Source: Protea cynaroides
Lineage: Eukaryota; Streptophyta; Magnoliopsida; Proteales; Proteaceae
DNA: 64,000 nucleotides
Assembly (NCBI GenBank): GCA_028583415.1
Contig: CM053275.1
Span: forward strand, 9,549,208 to 9,613,207
Direction of reading: 5' to 3'
Each line of letters begins with the position of its first letter. Positions within the stretch are counted from its first letter, which is position 1. Below are positions 48,491 to 58,725 of the stretch, piece after piece. The translations under genes were made by a program, and so were the position numbers. The notes below the pieces were generated by a model. It ran no database searches. It was not told where the DNA came from and saw only the letters and a program-made list of their open reading frames with translations.

Positions 48491-49394
48491 GCTACAGCCT
48501 ATTCCCTCTTCCAATCCTTTCGCAGTCTGGGGTATGGATATTCTGGGATCATTCCCGCAAGCAAAGGGGCAGTTGCAATATATCTTGGTGGCAATTGATT
48601 ACTTCACTAAGTGGATTGAGATGAAAGCAATGCTGAGGGTCACGGTTCATAAAGTTAAGGAGTTCTTCCAACTTGATGTCTTATACAGATATGAAATCCC
48701 ACAAGTACTGGTTACTGACAATGGCCCACAATTCTCAAGTCGGATCTTTCGTAAATTTTGTCCCGACCATAAAATTGGGCATAGGTTTACATCAGTAGCG
48801 CACCCAGAAGCTAATGGAAAAATAGAAGTCACCAATCGAACTCTGCTGCATGGTTTAGCCAGACGAGTGGAAGAAAAGAGACAAGCATGGGCTCAGAAAT
48901 TACCCAGTGTGGTATGGTCGTATCAAACAACTCAACGGACGGCTACAGGGGCTACTCCTTTCAAGTTGACTTTTGGGTCTGAAGCTGTTATTCCTATCGA
49001 AGTGGTGGAGAAAAGCTATAGGGTGTTGAACTTTAATTGGGATACTAACAAAGACATCCTCTTGATGGATCTGGATCTTCTAGAAGACGTTCACGAAACA
49101 GCTCGACTGCGCATAGTGGCGTATCAGCAAAAAATGGTAAAATATTACAATTCGAGGGTTAAGGAGAATTTGTTTCAAGTGGGTGACTTAGTTTTACGCT
49201 CAACGGCTGTCACTATTCCTACTCAGCAGAGTAAGTTGACCCCAAATTGGGAAGGACCATACCGAGTTGTGAAGGTTACTAGCCGGGGTCATATCAATTG
49301 GAGACAATGGATGGATCGGCCTTACCACGCACTTGGCACTCCAAAAATCTTCGAAGATACTATGTGTAAGGTGCCTTTTCTACTTACTCAATAA
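48491..49394 (+). pseudogene. Tat-lineage integrase, N-terminally truncated
   Basis: The catalytic core is in GMDILGSFP (first Asp), VTDNGPQFSS (second Asp) and ANGKIEVTNRTLL (Glu). DYFTKWIEMKA and WSYQTTQRTATGATPFKLTF are Tat/Ogre-like. The C-terminal region includes FQVGDLVLRS and LTPNWEGPYRVVKV. It stops at TAA 49392-49394, the expected end of pol. Everything before LQPIPSSNPFAVW is missing; the E2 LTR ends immediately upstream. It may belong with the Tat gag start at 25243. Confidence 0.85.
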
Positions 49395-49419
49395 AGTATC
49401 TGTTTACATTACAACTTTG

Positions 49420-49675
49420 CCTAAGAAAAAGGCCTAAGGGTCTCGAAAGAAAAAGGCCTCAGGATCTCAAAAAGAAAAAGGCCTAAGGGTCTCGAAAAGA
49501 AAAAGGCCTCAGGGTCTCGAAAAGAAAAAGGCTTAAGGGTCTCGAAAAAAAAAAAGGCCTAAAGGTCTCGAAAAGAAAAAGGCCTAAGAGTCTTGAAAAG
49601 AAAAAAGCCTAAGGGTCTCGAAAAAATTGGCCTACGGGTCTCGAAAAAGAAAAAGCCTAAGGGTCATTTTGATTT
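49420..49675 (+). repeat. Tandem repeat after Tat integrase, about 25-30 bp, about 9 copies
   Basis: The unit is AAAGGCCTAAGGGTCTCGAA followed by AAGAA. Tandem arrays between integrase and the antisense ORF are, as I recall, common in Tat/Ogre elements. Confidence 0.88.
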
Positions 49676-49868
49676 TATTTTGGTTTTAATTCATTGAAAG
49701 AGTGCAATCATTTAAAGCCAGGGGAGTATGGTGGAATACTTAGAAAAAAAGTTGGAATACTTAGAACAAGGACAGTAAAGAAAAAAGTGTATAAGTTCAG
49801 TATAAAGGAAATTATATTGAATAATGTAGTACAGAATACATTCTTACAAAAAAAAAAAAAATACATGT

Positions 49869-51788
49869 CTATTGTTCGTCTGTCGAAGGAAGGGAGGTCG
49901 GATCTTCGGAAGCCACCCCATGAATATCTGAAGTGTCTGATGAAGGAGCGATGGAGGGTGGAGCTGCTTCTTGAGGAGGAGGAAGACTTGAAGGCTGCAC
50001 AAGCTTATCACGGATCACTGTACTCATCAAGGGAAGGAGGGAAAAGTCAAAGGCCGGAAGATGGGCAGACACCTGTGAGTGCACGACCAAGAGAGCTTCT
50101 TGGATGGCTCTGGCTCTTTCCCTTCTAAACATGCCCTCCATTTCCTCAGAATCGAGCAAGGCTCTCAAGGTCTTCTCTTTGTCTTGCGCCAGAGATGATT
50201 GGCTTGCGATAACTCATCAGTCAGGTGAGCAATTGAAGATTGCATGTTGACACTTTGCTCCTGCATAACAGCCAAGTCTCTTTTGAGGGCATCCTCTCTG
50301 GTGGTAAACTGGGCTAACTCAGCTTGTAGCTTGTGGTTCTCTGCCAGCAAATTGCCACTTTCGATGACCAACTCATCTCGGGCACCCTGCAGACCTTTGA
50401 CCTCTTCCTCTAGTTGGTTGTTGAGATCAGTGGTTGCTTTAAGTTGGTCTGCCATAACCTCGTTGGACAGTCGTACTTTAGAAAATTCCTTCTGGGCAGC
50501 CTCGAAAACTTTGGCACGAGTAGTGAAATACTCGTCCAACCAATGGTATTTAGTTTTCTCATCAGACAGCCATCTCCGTTTCAACTCCAAAGACGCTTCA
50601 GAAATACCCCACTTCTGGTCTAGTTCCTTAGCCCGCTCGTCTGCTTCTTTGGCCCGCTCGTCCGCTTCTTTGGCTCGCCCCTCAGCATCATCCCTCTCTT
50701 GCTCGACCACCTCAAACTCAGAAGCTAGGGAGTTTTTTTCGTCCTTCCAAACCTCCTCTGCCTCAATACGAGCGGCAATAGCCGTGTCTCGATCACGGGC
50801 GGCTTGATTACGCTCTGTGTGGGCAAGAGACAGAAGTCTATGGTTTTCCTGGACAGCAGCATGCACCTCTCTCAACTTTTGTACAGAACTTACTAACACC
50901 TTCTGGTAGTAGTTTGTCCCACACATCAACTACAAAAAAGAAGACAACAAGGAATATTTATGAGAAAGGGATAAAAAAAAAAAGGAGTTGGAAGGCTTAC
51001 TTGGTAAAGGGCCGCACATTGGCCCTGATCGATACTCTCAAGTGGGACATAATTAAAAACCTCATCATCGACAGGAAGACAGGCATTGTGGATGATCTCT
51101 TGAGCTACTAGGCGATTGCGTAACCCATTGTCTGTGGAACGTACCTTCCAGGAGGAGACGAATACAGAGGGCTCAGCGGAGGTAGAGCTCGAGCCAGAAG
51201 CTGAAGAAGAAAAGCTGGTTGAAGGAAGGGTGGAAGATGGACCCAACGGTAAGGTAGAAGGTTCGACCAGGATTTTCTGTTGAATACCCTCTCCAGTAGG
51301 GTGACTGGGGGAAGAGAATTGAACGGGCATGGAGGAAGTAAAAAGTTGAGGAAAGGTAGAAGGGGCTAGTGGAGGTAACCCTCCAGACAGGGGACGGAAA
51401 GAGGTAACCACAGTGGAATCTGTGGTAAGGGAAGACATACCGGAAGAGGCTGGAGGGGAAACTGCCAGACTCGAGGGTGGTGGTGGTGGAGCAGCCAGAA
51501 TGGTTGGTGCACAGCATGATGGAGGGTCGACCCCAGAACTTGAATCCACAGTTGGAGGAGGGATGACCGTTGAGGAAGCAGGCTCGACATCACCGGAGGG
51601 ACTGGTCGGAACTTGGTCAATAGGTGCCTCCTCCGGAGGAAGAGTGCGCAATGGTGGAGGGCCAGCCGAAATCCGTTGCAGGATGTCTTGGGGGGTGTCC
51701 TCTGGGAAAATGAGCCGAGGGGTTTCTGAGGAAAGTTTTCTTCTTTTTAATCTGTGCATGGTCTCTGCCACAGTGGCGTCATCATCCT
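49869..51788 (-). pseudogene. Tat-type antisense ORF, 5' truncated, intron and frameshift
   Basis: Exon A (51788-51001) follows a TTTTGCAG acceptor and encodes EDDDATVAETMHRLKRRKLS, then a Pro/Ser-rich region ending LESIDQGQCAALYQ. The donor CAA|GTAAGC and acceptor TTTTTTGTAG|TTGATG bound a 71-nt intron (51000-50930). Exon B is a long coiled coil (DDAEGRAKEADERAKEADER). Near 50185 the frame shifts into ALLDSEEMEGMFRRERARAI and a tail that ends at 49869. It resembles the antisense 'putative gypsy type transposon' proteins of Tat elements, C-terminal half only. The position after integrase on the opposite strand fits that. The N-terminal domain was lost where E3 gag joins at about 51889. Confidence 0.75.
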
Positions 51789-51888
51789 CTGCAAAAAAAA
51801 AAAAAAAAAGAGAGAGAGAAAAAGGGTGTATCAATACAATTAGAGTCATGAAGGTCAAAAAAAAAAAAAAAGAGAGTTTATGTACCAT

Positions 51889-52277
51889 CCTTGAGCTACC
51901 TCAGGATTCTGCACTAGAGCCTGCATAACTTGTGTTTGAGGTGCGTGGGGTCCCGTGTTGCTTCCCCCTGGTACTGTGCTAGCTTGTCCAGCTGGCATAG
52001 GTGTCGTATGTGCAGCTGGAAAAACCATTCCTATAGCAGCTTGCATATTGGCTTGCACCTACTATATTTGTTGCAGCTGTTGTGCCAGGTTTATTACTGC
52101 TGTAGCCAAATCTGTAGGTGGGGCTGGCAAGTTTATAGGATTTGTCTGGCCACTAGTTACTGACAGTGCCGCATTCTAGTTCTCTTGTACTTCAAGAATT
52201 TCGTGGCTATCCTCCCCCACAGGTGGTGGTGGTGGAATTGGGTTACGGCCTCGTCTGGTGACTCTTCGCCCAGCCAT
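51889..52277 (-). pseudogene. E3 gag N-terminus
   Basis: It starts MAGRRVTRRGRNPIPPPP at 52277, parallel to E1. A TAG lies after EVQEN and two adjacent stops occur in the Gln-rich stretch. The frame resumes with QANMQAAIGMVFPAAHTTPM and VQNPEVAQG, then joins unrelated DNA. No capsid domain remains. Confidence 0.8.
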
Positions 52278-52424
52278 TTCTTGTTCTGGTGGTGGTAGTG
52301 TCTGAAAACAATCATAGAACATGTGAGGCAATCAATATAAGTTGTTCCCAAGTCAAACTCCAACTAATCAATATAAATTTCTAATTTTTCAAGTCATTTA
52401 GTGAAAATACATAATTTTCCATCA

Positions 52425-52640
52425 TAGGGTCGATGGTAGGGTCGCACTGTATTCGACCCTAGGGTATGCGACCCTAAGAACACTGCGATCTCACCGAGAG
52501 CCTAGGGTCGGTCGTAGGGTCGGTATATGTCCGACCCTAGGTCCGACCACACGATGTCTGTAAGATCACCGAGAACCTAGGGTCGATGGTAGGGTTAGTC
52601 GTAGGGTCGCACATTTTGTCGAATTTTGCGACCCTACGAT
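52425..52640. promoter_or_regulatory. GGGTCGA cluster upstream of the E3 antisense gene
   Basis: AGGGTCGATGGTAGGGTCGC, GTCGGTCGTAGGGTCGG and ATTCGACCCTAGG are among about ten motif copies on both strands. Confidence 0.55.
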
Positions 52641-52793
52641 CCAAAATTAGGTTTTTAAACCTGATTTTGGATTCATTTCCTATTCTTTCTCTTTTCTTCC
52701 AACTCAACTCGCTTCCCCTGAGTTGTTACAATAACGACCACTAGTGTTTGGTGATCATGTCTTCCGTTCGCGACTTCCGCTCCTTCCCTTCAG

Positions 52794-53234
52794 GTATGCT
52801 CTCTACTGTTTCTCATTTTTAAGCTTTCAAAACTAGGTTTTCATCTATTTACATTGTTTTCTTCAAATTAAAATTTTTTCAACTGTAAAAATTTAATTTT
52901 TATTGGGGGCTTTTGCTATTGGTCACCCAATGGATGAAAGCCCTCAAAAATATTTGAGTTTCATCGGTTAGTTATCGAGAAACTTGAAATTTTCTATTTT
53001 TGACCTAATTTTTGAGATTTTTCCAATTTATTGAATTTTTTTCAAATTCGATCTTTCTAGATTAAATTTCCAACTGTATGAGCTTTGCAGGATGGTTTGG
53101 AACCTATGTAAGTCCTCCTGCCTAGCTGTTTGGGTGAAAAGTGAGGCTTTTGGCCAAATCATGTCGTTATAATGCTGAAATTTTGAGTTTTTCACCATAT
53201 CTAATATCTTATTTATTGTTCTGTGTCTTTGCAG
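52794..53234 (+). other. Spliced leader of the E3 antisense gene
   Basis: Intron 1 is 52794-53090 (TTCAG|GTATGC to TTTGCAG). The 17-nt exon is 53091-53107. Intron 2 is 53108-53234 (GTAAGTCC to CTTTGCAG). The lengths 297 and 127 nt equal those in E1. Confidence 0.65.
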
Positions 53235-53239
53235 AAAGT

Positions 53240-54553
53240 ATGGCTCGTACGAAGGTTCCTAGGGCTCATGATCCCATTCGTTTCCTCTCCAACGAGGCAG
53301 AGGCTCGGTATGCTCGCTATGAGCGTAAGAAAGTAGAAAGGGGTCGCTATGTAAACTTGGCTAGTCTAGCCTTGTTTAACGTAGAGGGTGCTTTTGGTGA
53401 CATGGGTTGGCTTCCTGTGATCACATATGAGGCTTGTACCTGTCCTATTTTGGTGAAGCAGTTCTATTGCAACCTCCAGGTAGTGGGGGATCGCAATGAT
53501 ACAGAGAGGGGTAGGGAGCTCAGGATCACTAGCTATGTAAAAAGGGTGGAAGTTTCATTTAACTGCCAACAGTTGGCTGATTTCTTGGGCATATCAAATG
53601 ACGGCCCTTTGGTGTACTGTGCTCCTAAGGAACCCCAGTTTCTATCCTTGGCGATGCGTGCTGAGATTGATAGTTAGCTCCTTAAAGGTGATCGCTAGGA
53701 GATGAAAGCGATCAACCTACGGCCAGAGCCTCGGGTGTACTGCAAGATCATCCAGCACAACCTGATCCCCCAGAGTGGCCACTATGATAGGATTTCTCAG
53801 CTGACCCAATATGTTCTGTACTGCATTTGTACTAGGCAACCTGTCTGCCTACCTTATATCATCATCAGGACTATGATACGTGCTACACTACCTGGTCAGC
53901 TAGGCAACCTGCCCTATGGACGTCTGATCACTACTCTGCTCTCACGACTATACGTAGATTTATTGGATGAGAGGATTCATGAGGATACTTTCTCTTTTGA
54001 CCTTGATTGGGAGGCCATTTGCAGGATGGGTATGCGAGATGCTCAAGTCAGTGTTGATGAGAGGAACGCTCTGGTGCGTCCTCGTACCCGGGTAGAGATA
54101 GCAGATGCTGAGGCGGCAACAGAAACAATAGTAGCAGCAGGGGTCCATGGAGGTGACGCTGAGGACGAGGATCATATGTTCATGGATGTAGACGCCATAC
54201 CTCCTCCATCACCTCTACATTCTACTGGAGCTGGTCCATCTCGGGCTCCTTCACACAATGTTGGTCCTCCACACCCACCATCTGATGATATGATGGGGTT
54301 ACTACGTGAGATTAGATAGGCTCAGCGCGTGACTGATCTGAGAATAGGAGAGCTTCTAGATGCTCAGCACGTGACTGATGGGAGAGTAGGAGAGCTTCTA
54401 GATGCTCAGTGTGCGTTTGATCAATGGATGATCGAGTTGACAGCTAGTCTCCAGACAACCCAGACTCAGGTAGCCTGGTTTACTAGAGTGTATGTTGAGG
54501 ACTATGACCGGGATCGTGAGGCACCTCCTCCTCCAACACCTCCGGCTCCATGA
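53240..54553 (+). pseudogene. Antisense gene of E3, three stops
   Basis: It starts MARTKVPRAHDPIRFLSNEA, five bases after the acceptor. It keeps the same order as E1: FYCNLQVVGDRNDTERGRE, FNCQQLADFLGISNDGPLVY, YCKIIQHNLIPQSGHYDRIS, an acidic/Pro linker, then RIGELLDAQ repeats and TRVYVEDYDRDREAPPPPTP. All pieces are in one frame. TAG stops lie at about 53675, 53696 and 54317, at positions of Gln or Trp codons in other copies. There are no indels against E4 in the core, so the protein sequence was maintained until recently. Confidence 0.75.
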
Positions 54554-54583
54554 TGTACATCTTTTTGTTTTTCTTTGTACTAC

Positions 54584-54615
54584 AGAGTAACTGTCCGGAT
54601 TGTGGATTGTACTCT
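54584..54615 (+). ncRNA. Conserved hairpin after the antisense gene, E3
   Basis: AGAGTA/TACTCT, with inner GTCC/GGAT that keeps a G-U pair on this strand only. Confidence 0.65.
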
Positions 54616-54821
54616 GATTTGGATATGTATAAATGTTGTTTTTTATTTGATGTATATGAAACTTATTTCTCCTTTTAATAGTGTATTATTTTATTTCTTA
54701 ATTTTGTCTCATACAATACAGATACTTATAGTGTGTTCTTATTACAGTTTTTTAATTTTTATCTTAACTCAGTTCACGAACTTTTATGGAAGTATATCGA
54801 TTTAATAGACAGGGCCCGAGA

Positions 54822-54834
54822 GCTCTGATACCAA
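54822..54834 (-). promoter_or_regulatory. tRNA-iMet primer binding site of E3
   Basis: TTGGTATCAGAGC on the minus strand. Confidence 0.88.
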
Positions 54835-54836
54835 GT

Positions 54837-55695
54837 TTTCACACCCCAATTCTGTATCAACCAGAATGGTGTGATGAACCGTCAATAAACCAATGGTTCA
54901 ACCAGGATCTCAAATAGGCTGTGTCTATTTGCTTAAACCATATACATCCACAACAAAAATCAGAATAAATACACAATAGCGGAAGTCTTTAATATTAAAT
55001 GAACTAAGATCTAATGATGATATCATAAATAAATTATCCAATTATCTTCAAAAGAACTAAGACATAAATAAAAAATAATTTAATCAATTACATCGTTTGT
55101 ATAACTTAAACAAAATATAATCGAAAACGCATGAGTTGCACTCGCATGATGAATCATGCAACTCCATCATAACTTCTGCATCCATCACCGTCGCATGTCC
55201 ATACATCAAAGCATTCATATAATCTTCTACGGTGGTACCTGCATCATCAACTAAAAATATTCGACGTCGAAAGGATGAGCACACATCACGGCTCAGTGAG
55301 CAAACAAAACAATGCAACAAACATATGCATGCATTCAATTCATATCTTTAGTCTGGTTCATAAGTTTGCAATATACAATAGAAAGGATAGGTGGCCATCG
55401 CACCTCTATACACGAGTGTGTGAAGCCACCTAATGGATCAAACACCATTGTCGTCCCACATGCACCCACCATAGAATAGGGATAGAGCTAAAGTGCTTAG
55501 GATCGCACTGCATCACACTTCCCCTGATGCCCTACCTATACCAACACGTAAGCCCCTGTTGGCGAGGGCTTACAAACTGAGCTCATAACTAACCAATCCT
55601 AATGTCAAACAGTGCATCCAAGGTCTCACCCTAGCATCCCTCAATACGTCCATAGAGATAGAGCTAAGGCCCCCTAGCAGAGTCAGAGACTACAC
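54837..55695 (-). repeat. 5' LTR of E3, interrupted
   Basis: It begins TTTCACACCCC, so the terminal TG is mutated. It follows family 1 to AGAGACTACAC, where another LTR is inserted. Confidence 0.8.
55084..55245 (-). pseudogene. Conserved LTR frame, copy 6, stop lost
   Basis: It encodes DAGTTVEDYMNALMYGHATV through DSSCECNSCVFD, then reads on for 11 more codons because the usual stop is lost. It is the only copy without the shared stop. Confidence 0.45.
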
Positions 55696-56153
55696 TGTCA
55701 CACCCCAATTCTGGCTGAACCAGAAGTATGAGTGAACCGTCACTGAACCAATGGTTCACACCAGGATCTCAATAAGATCGGGTCCACTCATACAAACCAT
55801 TGCACATAATCACAATCAAAATATAATAAATACAATGGAAGTCTTAAAATAGAATGAACTGAGTAATCTATTGTTAAATTTAAATACATATCCAATTATT
55901 CAAATATCGAAACTTAATTAAATATCCTTACATCAATTGTATCTTCAACCAAAAATAATAAAAATAAATAAAATCAAATCCTAAAGGTACACGCAGAAAG
56001 GGCACTCGCATGAAGCGTCATGCTCGTCCTCTCCTGCTTGCACTTCTAAAGCAGCAACACCTCCGTACGCCGGAGCATCTACGTAGTCCTCTACAGTATA
56101 ACCTGCATCAATATCTAAAAATAGTGTGTACACAAGGGTGAACTCACAACTTA
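55696..56153 (-). repeat. Partial LTR (family-2 type)
   Basis: It starts TGTCACACCCCAATTCTGGC, is close to the 46179 and 25484 LTRs, and ends at CTCACAACTTA where E4 starts. Confidence 0.8.
55981..56109 (-). CDS. Conserved 43-codon LTR frame, copy 7 (family 2)
   Basis: It encodes DAGYTVEDYVDAPAYGGVAA through DASCECPFCVYL and stop. Confidence 0.5.
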   Translation of the reverse strand, partial: DAGYTVEDYVDAPAYGGVAALEVQAGEDEHDASCECPFCVYL

Positions 56154-56516
56154 TGTAAGACCCGTATAAAACTAACCCGGTCTTACCACCTTGAACCAGG
56201 TCTACCCATCATGGTCGAGTCAAATGGATCAAGTGCGTAAGGGAGATCATGATCCCAGGTATTAAACTGACCCAAAAACACTAAAATAAGGGGGAGGGTC
56301 GCATACCCAGCAAGGCAGGGTCGGACCCCCCAGTATCAAAGTCAGACCCTGAGTTTTTAACCGGGGGTCGGACATTTTAGAACCAGGGGTCGACGGGATC
56401 TCCGACCCCCTCATCGACCCCCAGTCTGTCGATAGAAATTGTGAATTAGGAACTTTCCAAATTTCAATAGGATTCCTTCCTAATCTCAATGGGACTTATT
56501 TTGGAAGTTTCTACTC

Positions 56517-56525
56517 TATAAATAA
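56517..56525 (+). promoter_or_regulatory. TATA box of the E4 5' LTR
   Basis: TATAAATAA after TTTCTACTC. The predicted donor TCTCAG|GTATGG is at 56669. Confidence 0.65.
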
Positions 56526-58025
56526 GACGTCCTTAAGCCTATTTCACTCCTTCTAGAACCCTATTTGGATTGAGAGAAAGAGAAGAGAAGGAGAAGAGAA
56601 AGAGAAGAGAAGGAAAGTGAAGAAGAAGATCAAAGAGAAGGCATCAGAGAAACCAGCATAATTCTCAGGTATGGATACTATCTTCATGTAGTTCTAAAGA
56701 CCTTAGAGTAGATAGTGAAGAGGGAATGTTCTAGGAGAAACCCAAATCATACATAAATGGTTAGGTTTTCATGAAAAACCATGGGGGAGATCATAAAAAC
56801 CATGTAGGTGAATAAACTATGATTCTAAGCCATAGAACATGTACGTAATCGATTGTAGAAGCAAGCCATAGGACCCAAACACAAAGGAATGGACTGTAGG
56901 ATGAAAATTTGACTAAACCCACGGGGGATCGCAAGGGGGGTCATGGCCAATCGACCCTATCAGACCCTAACAATCGACCCCCAGTGTTCAGGAAGTCCAA
57001 AATCTGGGTGGTAGCACCCAGGCTAAATGGAAGCTCCGACCCTGGCATCGACCCCCAGTTAACAGCATGCTTTTTAAAATCAGAATTAATTCTAATTAAA
57101 TTCTATCGACTTGATTAGGTCTTCTAGTGATATAATATTGATATTTAGTTGATTCTTAAAGCTTGAAAGAGGATCTACAATCAAGCAAAGGTGAGGAAAC
57201 AAGACATAAACTAATTGGTTAATAATAAACTGTTTTATTCTTGAGTTCAATGCCATGATTGATTCTATGCGTATATGCTTGTTATGTGCATTCAACATGT
57301 CATCCAATATTTCTATTATTACTGTTTATGTATATTTAAATTATTGTTATAACATGATGATGATGATGATGATGATGATGATAGGAATAGGCATGTGAAT
57401 GTATGTGTATGGTTGGTACGCTTGATGCGAGCGAGTATCAAGGGGGGTGTCATAGGCCGGGCCTCAGTACTCTAGCTCTATCTCTAACTCAAGTCTTGTC
57501 CACTGACATCGTCGTATCGCCATTACCTTAGCAGAACTATTACATCGTAGTGTATGAGGGGAGGTGGTCTCGGACCGTGTAGTCTCTGACTCTACCGAAG
57601 GGCCTTAGCCCTATCTCTATGGACGTATTGAGGGATGCTGGGGTGAGACCTTGGATACACTGATTGGCATTAGGATTGGTTAGTTGTGAGCCCAGTTTGT
57701 GAGCCCTCGCCAGTAGGGGCTTACGTGTTGGTATGGGTAACCGGTACAGCAATAAACGTAATCTTTACGTGTACATTGTCCATGGTGGGTGCATGTGGGA
57801 TGACAATAAATGTTACCTTTGGGCGGCTTCACACACTCGTGTATAGAGGTGAGGCGTCAATAAACATAATCTTTGGCCACCAATCCTTTCTATAGCACAT
57901 TACAAACTTATATACCAGACCAAAGATATGAATTAAATGCATACATATGTTTGTTGCATTGTTTTGTTTGCTCACTGAGCCATGATGTGTGCTCACCCTC
58001 TCGACGTCGAATATTTTTAGTTGAT

Positions 58026-58154
58026 GATGCAGGCACTACGGTCGAAGATTATATGAGTGCTCCGATGTACATGCGTGTTGCTGCAATGGAAGTCAAAGAC
58101 TTAGTGGATACACATGACTCTGTATGCGAGTGCAACTCATGCGTATTCGATTAG
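58026..58154 (+). CDS. Conserved 43-codon LTR frame, copy 8
   Basis: It encodes DAGTTVEDYMSAPMYMRVAA through DSVCECNSCVFD and stop. It is preceded by an acceptor-like ATATTTTTAG. Confidence 0.5.
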   Translation, partial: DAGTTVEDYMSAPMYMRVAAMEVKDLVDTHDSVCECNSCVFD

Positions 58155-58435
58155 ATTTTTGTTTAAATTATTAAAGGAATGTAATTGATACTTTATTTAT
58201 TTATGTCTCAAGTTGATACAACAATAACTTGATATTTTATTATGGTTATCACAGTTAGATTTTCGGTTCATTTACTATAAGACTTCCGTTATTGTGTATT
58301 TATTCTGATTATGATTGTGGATGTGTATGGTTTTATTTTTAATGGACACAGCCTATTAGAGATCCTGGTTGAACCGTTGGTTTATTAGCGGTTCATCACA
58401 CCGTTCTGAATGGTGCATAATTGGGGTGTGACAAC

Positions 58436-58448
58436 TTGGTATCAGAGC
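58436..58448 (+). promoter_or_regulatory. tRNA-iMet primer binding site of E4
   Basis: TTGGTATCAGAGC, two bases after the LTR end. Confidence 0.92.
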
Positions 58449-58662
58449 ATCTCAGGCCTTGTCTGTGAAACCCATATACATCCACAAAAGGTCATGAACT
58501 GAGATAGGATAAAAATTTAAAAGATGTAATAATAACACACTATAAACATCTGTGTTGTTTGAGACAAAACTGAAAGAGAATAATGCATCTATTAAATGAG
58601 AAATAAATTTTTATATACAACCAAAGGAAGAACAAACATTTATATATATATATAATTAAAGC

Positions 58663-58694
58663 AGAGTACAGTCCACAGTCCAGACAGTTACTCT
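58663..58694 (-). ncRNA. Conserved hairpin after the antisense gene, E4
   Basis: On the minus strand AGAGTA/TACTCT, with inner GTCT/GGAC held by a U-G pair. It lies downstream of the antisense stop. Confidence 0.65.
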
Positions 58695-58725
58695 GAAGTA
58701 CAAAAAGAAAGATAAAATAAATACA

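Larger units (their letters stand above)
51889..55695 (-). mobile_element. Tekay-like element E3, partial
   Basis: It retains the gag start, the divergent region, the antisense gene, the hairpin, the primer site and the 3' part of the 5' LTR. Pol and most of gag are missing: the gag frame ends abruptly at GCTCAAGG where Tat sequence begins. The LTR is cut at 55695 by another LTR. Confidence 0.8.
56154..58433 (+). repeat. 5' LTR of E4, 2280 bp (family 1)
   Basis: It runs from TGTAAGACCCG to GGGGTGTGACA, complete. It carries a TATA box, a donor-like site, GGGTCGA clusters (56290-56420, 56930-57060), three AATAAACG repeats (57750-57870) and the 43-codon frame. Confidence 0.88.

Noticed and set aside
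50244..50807. 187-codon Ser-rich plus-strand frame
   Set aside because: The mirror of the coiled-coil codons on the minus strand.
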